A DNA stretch of 20,162 bases. Source: a virus. Positions 15,555 to 20,162 of the stretch are shown piece by piece. The notes below the pieces were generated by a model, which was not told the DNA's origin, did no database searches, and saw only the letters and a program-made list of their open reading frames with translations. The position numbers and the translations under genes were made by a program. The stretch is taken from the IMG/VR virus record IMGVR_UViG_3300024346_000670, positions 1 to 20,162 of that record, one strand, 5' to 3'. How positions within the stretch are numbered: the stretch's first letter is position 1; each line of letters begins with the position of its first letter.

Positions 15555-15901
15555 TTTCTCACCTGCAAGTTACACGCTAGTACAGTACCAGCCGGTTGAA
15601 TGTTAGATACTGCAACAACTCGAAAGTTTTGACTATCAAGAGATACAGTATCTCCTACTTGATAAGCATGGCCTTCTGCTAAGACTCGACGATCACCAGC
15701 CTCAATGTTATCTAAGGTTAGCTCTTCGGCAGAATAATCAAACACGCAAGCATACTTTGTAAACGTAGAAGTGGTCTGCGTCTTTTGACCTGTGGTTGCG
15801 TCATACGCCCCATCCGACGTACGAGTGAACGTCAACTGCCTCCCGAACTTCTGGAGCAAGGCTCCAGCACTATTCTGTAACGCAGTGTAATTGAAGCTCA
15901 T
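15551..15901 (-). CDS. Head closure / head-tail joining protein (116 aa)
   Basis: A small beta-rich neck protein of the gpFII or SPP1 gp16-like kind. It begins with a helix (MSFNYTALQNSAGALLQKFG), followed by RQLTFTRTSDGAYDATTGQK, where 'T-x-x-G-x-Y-D-x-x-T-G' is typical of head-tail joining proteins. Next come a strand with CVFDYSAEEL, a GDRRVLAEG turn and a DTVSLDSQNFRVVAV barrel. The size of 116 residues fits. The ATG at 15901 overlaps the connector gene's stop (ATGA), and the TGA overlaps the next GTG. In this family the protein seals the portal channel and forms the surface on which the tail docks. Assignment relies on motif layout and gene order. Confidence 0.75.
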   Translation of the reverse strand: MSFNYTALQNSAGALLQKFGRQLTFTRTSDGAYDATTGQKTQTTSTFTKYACVFDYSAEELTLDNIEAGDRRVLAEGHAYQVGDTVSLDSQNFRVVAVSNIQPAGTVLACNLQVRK

Positions 15902-16374
15902 AGCCTTCCTACGACAGTCGCCGGTTGTACCAGTTTACTCAACGCAGAGGTAAGTGCAGGTGTGATCGTACGGTTCTCGCTATTATCAGCGTATTGAATC
16001 TCAATATCACCGATCTTCTCGCGGATTGTCCTGCGATCTTGGTTATTTAGTTCTGAATACCCGTCTGATTCGACTTTAACAGCCTCGTACACGGCTCTCT
16101 TCACTTGGGAAGGTATTTCCGTCGCATCAGCATAATAGCCGTCTATGAGGGCTTCTGTGCGCGGCCATTGGAGGAGTTGATTCTCATTGGCTTTGTTACC
16201 AATGAACACTAATTGTTCAAAGTAATCCATTGCACGAAGCACATAGCGTTCAAGCACTGTGTCTGAATCTGACGCACTAATCCCTCGTGCGTTCGCCCAT
16301 GCGCGATAATCAGCTAGGGTAATGTAAGAATTAGCCCCAGAAACGACTGACCCATCTTCGACTACAAGTGCCAT
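15898..16374 (-). CDS. Head-tail connector / DnaT-like protein (158 aa)
   Basis: A head-tail connector family protein that databases often name 'putative DnaT-like ssDNA-binding' because of distant similarity. The recognisable landmarks are an N-terminal VVEDGSVVSGANSYITLADY (family pattern: ED-x-x-x-x-x-ANSY-x-x-x-x-x), then AWANARG, an RAMDYFEQLVFIGNK segment with QLLQWPRTEA, and IPSQVKRAVYEAV. In phage gene order this is the first connector after the capsid genes, binding under the portal. It is helical with a beta tail and has no enzymatic motif. The ATG overlaps the upstream small gene's stop (TAATG). I favour the adaptor role over DNA binding on the strength of position. Confidence 0.8.
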   Translation of the reverse strand: MALVVEDGSVVSGANSYITLADYRAWANARGISASDSDTVLERYVLRAMDYFEQLVFIGNKANENQLLQWPRTEALIDGYYADATEIPSQVKRAVYEAVKVESDGYSELNNQDRRTIREKIGDIEIQYADNSENRTITPALTSALSKLVQPATVVGRL

Positions 16375-16547
16375 TATTCTACCTCTTTGAACCCGCCGGA
16401 TTTGTATGCCGGAATCATTGACTCGTGTGCATACGCAACTCTGCCGTCAGCGTGAACCATCTTTGTCGTCCCTTTCGGGGCAGATGTAGTTTCAACGACA
16501 ACCTCTTCTTCGACAGCTACTTCTTCAACCACGTCTTTCTTAGCCAT
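16374..16547 (-). CDS. Small protein, paralogue of the next upstream gene (57 aa)
   Basis: A short gene with a good ribosome binding site (AGGGA before the ATG at 16547) and coupling to both neighbours (TAATCATG upstream, TAATG downstream). The N-terminal third is acidic and valine-rich (MAKKDVVEEVAVEEEVVVET). The C-terminal half, MVHADGRVAYAHESMIPAYK followed by SGGFKEVE, matches the C-terminus of the adjacent gene at 16550-16729. Similar 'MVHPDGR...H...YK-x-GG' endings recur in small phage proteins near capsid genes. Function is unknown; a head decoration or connector accessory is possible. The opposite charge of the two N-termini (acidic here, basic in the neighbour) is notable. Confidence 0.75.
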   Translation of the reverse strand: MAKKDVVEEVAVEEEVVVETTSAPKGTTKMVHADGRVAYAHESMIPAYKSGGFKEVE

Positions 16548-16549
16548 GA

Positions 16550-16729
16550 TTATGCTTCCCTGTAACCGCCTGATTTGTAGTCCTCAACCATTGATGGATG
16601 AACACTTGCTTTTCTGCCCTCGTCATTAACCATCGTGACAAGCGCATTGGATTCTTTCTTCGGAGCCGCCTTCTTAACCGCTGGCTTCTTAGCCGGAGCT
16701 TTCTTTGCGGTAGTCTTTGATTCTGCCAT
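16550..16729 (-). CDS. Small Lys/Ala-rich protein with MV-GR-H-YKSGG tail (59 aa)
   Basis: The ATG at 16729 is chosen over the in-frame ATG at 16744 because GAGGAAG lies a normal distance upstream; the longer start sits at the edge of the U-tract of the terminator. The N-terminal half (KTTAKKAPAKKPAVKKAAPKK) is a histone H1-like lysine/alanine/proline tail with no fixed fold. The C-terminal half, TMVNDEGRKASVHPSMVEDYK followed by SGGYREA, is a small domain shared with the next gene. The basic tail suggests nucleic-acid or capsid-interior binding, but this is inference. It lies immediately after the capsid terminator, so is probably expressed less than the capsid gene. Confidence 0.75.
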   Translation of the reverse strand: MAESKTTAKKAPAKKPAVKKAAPKKESNALVTMVNDEGRKASVHPSMVEDYKSGGYREA

Positions 16730-16745
16730 CTTCAGCTTCCTCATC

Positions 16746-16768
16746 AAAAACGGGGGCCGAAGCCCCCG
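16746..16768 (-). terminator. Rho-independent terminator after the major capsid gene
   Basis: On the minus strand: a 7-bp perfect stem CGGGGGC / GCCCCCG closed by a TTCG tetraloop (exceptionally stable) and followed directly by five T residues. It starts 7 bases after the capsid stop codon. Strength is expected to be high but may be incomplete, since the neck and tail genes continue in the same direction, so it probably lowers downstream expression relative to the capsid or is overridden by late antitermination. The next gene's ribosome binding site lies just beyond the U-tract. Confidence 0.9.
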
Positions 16769-16774
16769 CTACTT

Positions 16775-17920
16775 TTAGCCAACCAATGTGGCAATGAAGT
16801 CAGACTTCCAAGCCTTGACACCCCAAGATGCCGCAACTTCGATCATAGTCTTACGATAGCCCTTATAAACACGGACTTCAAAGACCAATCCTGAAACTGG
16901 GTCTTGAACTGTTAAAGCGTCGTCTGCTGTGTCTCCGCCCTGTGGTACTGCTGGCGCACGAACCGCCAACTCAAGAGCGCGACGATGGAACGCAATGTTC
17001 GCTGTGTAGCTGTCGCCCACAGTGATCGCGTCGTTGTCAGCTTCAGCCGCAGTCAGACCAGTTCCGCCGATGACGAATGAACCGCCAGACAGTGCTGTGT
17101 TGACAACGTACTGAGTTGATGTACCTGCGAAAGTCACAATGTCACCTGCAAGGATAGTTCCTGAGCCAGTGTCAGTTGCGATTGTCGTATCACCAACAGC
17201 AGATGAAGCGTCGTTCAGCAGGTAGCTACTACCAGTACCCTTGGTGTGAGTGCCGACTTGTGCAGACTCGCGGATGCCCAGACCTTGGAGGTCTAGCAAA
17301 ACGCCCTGACGCAGGAGGTCAGTTCCACCAGCAGTGTTTGCTTGCTGGAGCTGTGCCAACTGACGCAAGTTAGTTCCTGCGAGAGTGTTCATCACGAGTG
17401 ATACCTGACCATCGTTCTGTGGCATACCGTTGTCGATGAGGATTTGGCGAATCTCAGCAATCTCTGAGAAGTTAGAGCCAAATGGCGTTGTGCCAGCAGT
17501 ACCGAACGCACGAGAAGAGTTCGTGTAGGCTTCTTCCCACAAGTCTTGCTCCATTTCGTTTGTAAGAGTACGCATTGCCTGAGCAATCTGGTCACCATAC
17601 ACAGTCTCGTAGCCGATACCGTTGTTCAAGTGGAGAATGTCTTCACCAGTGTACGGAATCTGTACTGCACGAGCGTTTGTGATGCTCAGAGTCTTGTTAT
17701 CAACAGTCTGATCGGTTCCTTCTGGAACTGTCATAGACTCTGATACGTCAACTGCTGTTGCTTCGCGTGTGAATGATGCACGAACTACGTCACCCTTCGC
17801 CGCTCGCTCTGAGCCGTTAGAGTTGATAGTAGATGCAGGAATGAAGCCTACAAGCTCCCGTCCTACCACGTCGGCGGCTTTGTAAATGTCTGCCGCAAGA
17901 TCCGTTAATACGTTAGCCAT
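16775..17920 (-). CDS. Major capsid protein, P22 coat-like (381 aa)
   Basis: The main shell protein, of the P22 gp5-like group (HK97 fold). The N-terminus MANVLTDLAADIYKAADVVG followed by RELVGFIPAS is a clear family match, as are VSESMTVPEG, TNARAVQIPYTGEDI, the W in MEQDLWEEAY and the final GYRKTMIEVAASWGVKAWKS. Residues about 229-310 form an inserted beta domain (GTGSSYLLNDASSAVGDTTI, ILAGDIVTFAG, NTALSGG, NDAIT), in the place where P22 coat carries its I-domain, and similar to a domain in the minor tail protein at 10486-11061. The ATG at 17920 has AAGGAGAGG upstream, the strongest ribosome binding site in the window. It follows the scaffold gene and is followed by a terminator. Confidence 0.92.
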   Translation of the reverse strand: MANVLTDLAADIYKAADVVGRELVGFIPASTINSNGSERAAKGDVVRASFTREATAVDVSESMTVPEGTDQTVDNKTLSITNARAVQIPYTGEDILHLNNGIGYETVYGDQIAQAMRTLTNEMEQDLWEEAYTNSSRAFGTAGTTPFGSNFSEIAEIRQILIDNGMPQNDGQVSLVMNTLAGTNLRQLAQLQQANTAGGTDLLRQGVLLDLQGLGIRESAQVGTHTKGTGSSYLLNDASSAVGDTTIATDTGSGTILAGDIVTFAGTSTQYVVNTALSGGSFVIGGTGLTAAEADNDAITVGDSYTANIAFHRRALELAVRAPAVPQGGDTADDALTVQDPVSGLVFEVRVYKGYRKTMIEVAASWGVKAWKSDFIATLVG

Positions 17921-17931
17921 GTGGCCTCTCC

Positions 17932-18606
17932 TTAATCATTAAAAACTTTACCGCCTTCCTTGAAGAACTGAGAGCGTTGGCCCTGAGATAGTGCTTCAAA
18001 TTCAGTACGGCTGATTTGTCGATTGCCCACATCGGCCCTGCCTTGTGAACGAGTGGCCCCGCCACCAGTTGCTTGGATTCCATCGACTAAAAACGGAAAA
18101 TCGTTCTTCACCGTAGTCACCAAATCATCGAGCGAACTGACTGTCAGTTGACCTGCGTCATCAGTCACTCTAATTTCTCCATCTAAAAGTGTGAGCCTCT
18201 GGCTCAACTTTTCTTCCAATAATTTTGCCTTACTTACGTCTTTTGTCAACGTAGAAGCAATCTTTGTGGCCTCCGACTGAACTTTTTGTCGGGTAGCCAG
18301 ATGATTCATTTCTTCGATTTTTTGGCGTAAGGTGTCGGCTTCTTGCTTTTGACTTTCGTAGAGTTCTTGGTATTGCCCGTTTTCTTGAGCATACCTCTCT
18401 TTTTCAACTCTGGCCTTGGCATCTAACTCCTCCTTCGCTCGTTGCGCGGCTTTCTTCTCTGCCAGCAACTCGTCGTTCTTCGCCTTCAATCCCGAAACTT
18501 CTTCCGCGATTTTCTCTTCTAGACTCTTATCCAGAGTCTCCTTGAACTTATCGGCCAGTTGTTGCTTGACCGTATCGTCCAGTTCTACTTCATTCAAAAA
18601 TTCCAT
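17932..18606 (-). CDS. Scaffold protein (224 aa)
   Basis: An acidic coiled-coil protein placed directly before the capsid gene, as scaffold proteins usually are. It guides procapsid assembly and leaves or is degraded before DNA packaging. Residues about 10-125 are a continuous heptad-rich helix (KFKETLDKSLEEKIAEEVSG, LLAEKKAAQRAKEEL, YESQKQEADTLRQKIEEM). Residues 125-175 look less helical (LLDGEIRVTDDAGQLTVSSL), and the Gly/Gln/Arg-rich C-terminus (GGGATRSQGRADVGNRQISR) ends with FFKEGGKVFND, likely the capsid-binding end. The ATG at 18606 is preceded by AGAGGTG. No protease motif is present, so processing, if any, relies on another gene. Confidence 0.85.
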   Translation of the reverse strand: MEFLNEVELDDTVKQQLADKFKETLDKSLEEKIAEEVSGLKAKNDELLAEKKAAQRAKEELDAKARVEKERYAQENGQYQELYESQKQEADTLRQKIEEMNHLATRQKVQSEATKIASTLTKDVSKAKLLEEKLSQRLTLLDGEIRVTDDAGQLTVSSLDDLVTTVKNDFPFLVDGIQATGGGATRSQGRADVGNRQISRTEFEALSQGQRSQFFKEGGKVFND

Positions 18607-18646
18607 GCTTCACCTCTAGCTTGGCACGTTGAGTCTCGGACTCCAG

Positions 18647-19693
18647 TTACAATTTTAACCTATTAAACACTTCAGGTTCGACTTTTCTTAACTCGTCGAG
18701 CGTCAGAGTTTTCCCTGAATCGTCAACGAACTTAGAAAGATTTAAGCCCCCGCGACGAAACAACCGTCCTCGCGTGACTCCTAATACTTCATCTTGAAAG
18801 GATGCTGGCTGTCTAATCAACCATGATTCATACGTTGTGGCCTGCCTGACCTTTGTCTTACCTTTTGCGCCTTCTGCTGTGCGAGGCTTTGGCTTTTTTA
18901 CCTTATCCTCGAACCCCGCCTTCACTACCGGAGTGATCGTCGAGCGACAGTTGAAGTGCGCCGGAGGCTTGGGCGACTTTTCGGGATCATCCGTCAATGG
19001 ATATATTTTTCCATCTCTCCCCGCGCAAATGATTGACGTGCGAGAGTCGAGGACAGCAACCCACTCATATCCATCGAACAGACCAATATTTTCTTGCAGG
19101 ACAGTATCTCTCGTTTTCACGGACACATGATTGCTGATCGTGCGGATCATCGAACCTGCTTGCTTCTTGTGTAGTCCGGTAACAGATTCAGCTCGCCGTC
19201 CGATCTGAAAGTTGTCTTCCCGCATCGTCACACCATCTCGTATGGCTTGCATCAACTGAGTGGTCTTAGTTTGCCGGAAGGCATTTACCACTCCGCGCAC
19301 TGTTGCACCAGCCACTCCAGCGAGTAAAACTTCAGCAAAAACAGATAGTTCCGTGCTAAATGCAGAAGGTACTGTAATATCTTCTCCGATGATTCGACTG
19401 AGTAATCCTGCGTTCCAATCTGTTTCCTGAGCCGCTAATTCCCGTGCATCATCAGCAACTTTATCTGCCAGAGCTTGATATTGCTCCTCGGCAAACAGTT
19501 GGACTTCATCCATGAATCGGTTCAAACGCGCAAGGTCAAGATCGGTCAACTCCTCATTGCGAAGCTCATCCTGAATCATCTCTTTGACACGATCTACATA
19601 TTGCGACGCTTCTTTCTCACGCCCAGCGGCATACCTTAATATGAATATTTGATGCCTTGTTATGGCATCTTGTATGTCGTCAGAGAGTGCCAT
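18647..19693 (-). CDS. Minor head protein, Mu gpF / SPP1 gp7-like (348 aa)
   Basis: A head morphogenesis protein of the Phage_Mu_F family, which binds the portal and enters the procapsid in small numbers. Residues 216-251 hold the full family signature: DSRTS, Cys223, RDGK-x-YPL, and PPAHFNCRS with His246 and Cys249. Cys and His residues in this motif are the family's conserved core, possibly metal binding. The N-terminal half is helical and charged. The C-terminal part (TTYESWLIRQPASFQDEVLG, then LFRRGGLNLSKFVDDSGKTL and LTLDELRK) is also typical. The ATG follows the upstream stop by 3 bases. A 40-base gap to the scaffold gene holds a ribosome binding site and a weak inverted repeat at 18631-18643. 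Confidence 0.88.
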   Translation of the reverse strand: MALSDDIQDAITRHQIFILRYAAGREKEASQYVDRVKEMIQDELRNEELTDLDLARLNRFMDEVQLFAEEQYQALADKVADDARELAAQETDWNAGLLSRIIGEDITVPSAFSTELSVFAEVLLAGVAGATVRGVVNAFRQTKTTQLMQAIRDGVTMREDNFQIGRRAESVTGLHKKQAGSMIRTISNHVSVKTRDTVLQENIGLFDGYEWVAVLDSRTSIICAGRDGKIYPLTDDPEKSPKPPAHFNCRSTITPVVKAGFEDKVKKPKPRTAEGAKGKTKVRQATTYESWLIRQPASFQDEVLGVTRGRLFRRGGLNLSKFVDDSGKTLTLDELRKVEPEVFNRLKL

Positions 19694-19696
19694 CGA

Positions 19697-19984
19697 CTAC
19701 CATTTGGTTTTATCCGCCCAATATGCCGCAGACATTTTGCCCTTGGCGATGTTCTTTGCATGACGTGCCTTGAATGATGCACGTTTCTTTTTCATGGCTT
19801 CTGACTCACCGGCCTTTGGTTTACCTGCGGTCTTCGCACCCTGTTCTCCGAATCGGATGGTCTTCATCTTATCACCGACTTTTGCGACAACGACGTGTGA
19901 TTTTTTCGGATGACTTGGTGTTCGCTTGGGTTTGTTGAATCCTGTTACCCCTGCGCGAGCGAGTCGAGGGTCTTTCTTAGCCAC
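19697..19984 (-). CDS. Small basic phage protein of unknown function (95 aa)
   Basis: A lysine-rich protein starting with GTG at 19984 and overlapping the upstream gene by 8 bases. The sequence MAKKDPRLARAGVTGFNKPK, then PKKSHVVVAKVGDKMKTIRFGEQGA, and the C-terminus FKARHAKNIAKGKMSAAYWA resemble a conserved small protein that recurs in phage genomes, often near terminase and portal genes. I recognise the pattern but not a demonstrated function. KTIRFGEQG looks like a beta strand pair in an otherwise disordered, basic protein. DNA or RNA binding is plausible from charge (about one third of residues are Lys, Arg or His). No signal peptide or membrane segment is present. Confidence 0.75.
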   Translation of the reverse strand: MAKKDPRLARAGVTGFNKPKRTPSHPKKSHVVVAKVGDKMKTIRFGEQGAKTAGKPKAGESEAMKKKRASFKARHAKNIAKGKMSAAYWADKTKW

Positions 19985-20162
19985 GAGTTGCCTTCCTTAC
20001 AGCCTTTCTTTCGGCTGGTGTGTACTTGGCTGTTTGCTTTCCGGACTTGGTTGCTTTGTTTTTAGCTTTACTTCCGGCGGCTTTTTGACCGGCTGATAGT
20101 GATTCCCGTGCCTTCTTCGGAAGATAGCGAGACTTACCTTCTTTGCCAGTGTAGTCCCAATC
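19977..20162 (-). CDS. Small Lys-rich protein, start outside the window
   Basis: The 5' end is cut by the window edge; 61 codons and the TAA stop are visible. The fragment reads DWDYTGKEGKSRYLPKKARE, then SLSAGQKAAGSKAKNKATKS and GKQTAKYTPAERKAVRKATRG. A KEGK-x-RYLPKKA-x-x-x-LS block followed by a basic tail and a YTPAERKA end is typical of a small family of conserved, highly basic phage proteins. Function is unknown. It overlaps the next gene by 8 bases, so the two are probably translated together. Both lie upstream of the minor head gene, where portal or terminase genes are expected nearby. Confidence 0.7.
   Translation of the reverse strand, partial: DWDYTGKEGKSRYLPKKARESLSAGQKAAGSKAKNKATKSGKQTAKYTPAERKAVRKATRG

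Noticed and set aside
15898-16374. A true DnaT-type primosomal or ssDNA-binding role for the connector gene
   Set aside because: The name is a database habit from distant similarity; the gene lies exactly where the first head-tail adaptor belongs and no replication gene is nearby.
16550-16729. A bacterial histone H1-like chromatin protein gene
   Set aside because: The lysine/alanine tail looks alike, but it is short, fused to a small domain shared with the next phage gene, and embedded in the capsid operon.
18631-18643. Inverted repeat GAGTC / GACTC between the minor head and scaffold genes as a terminator
   Set aside because: The stem is only 5 bp with a 3-base loop and is not followed by a T-tract; a chance repeat or weak structure is more likely.

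Overview
The window is the virion structural module of a tailed bacteriophage or prophage with a siphovirus-type tail. All 27 recognised genes lie on the minus strand, so transcription runs from position 20162 down to 1. They are packed with overlaps or gaps of a few bases (TAATG, ATGA, GTGA and TAGTG junctions). No host genes, tRNA, integrase, insertion sequence or CRISPR array were seen. Sequence style (small lysine-rich proteins beside the portal region, an S74 fibre, moderate GC, clean Shine-Dalgarno sites) suggests a phage of a marine or aquatic Gram-negative bacterium. That is an impression, not a demonstrated taxonomy.

Head and neck (20162 to 14704): two small basic proteins, a Mu gpF/SPP1 gp7-type minor head protein, a coiled-coil scaffold, a P22-type major capsid protein, a strong UUCG-tetraloop terminator, a tandem pair of related small proteins, then the connector set (DnaT-like/head-tail adaptor, head closure, HK97 gp10-like, tail terminator). 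Terminase and portal genes would be expected to the right of the window.

Tail (14698 to 6578): tail tube protein, a lambda G/T-type chaperone pair joined by a canonical -1 slippery site (A AAT TTC), a tape measure protein of about 675 residues (about 100 nm by the usual rule), two minor tail or tip proteins, a 1002-residue gpJ-like tip protein, and a BppU-like small protein. The tip is compact: no gpK/gpI homologues lie between the hub protein and gpJ.

Fibre and host-recognition region (6581 to 107): a 448-residue protein of 18-residue repeats, a 148-residue virion or fibre protein, an 883-residue fibre ending in a peptidase S74 self-cleaving chaperone, three small beta-rich proteins that may be fibre tips, and a tail assembly chaperone-like protein. 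This part is visibly more AT-rich than the head genes, as expected for a fast-changing receptor-binding cassette. A cut-off gene at the left edge may begin the next (possibly lysis) module.

Most interesting points: the frameshift site in the chaperone pair; a beta domain shared by the capsid protein and a minor tail protein; the regular 18-residue repeat protein with a duplicated 29-residue insert; the capsid-downstream terminator abutting the next ribosome binding site; and two hairpins overlapping ribosome binding sites in late genes.
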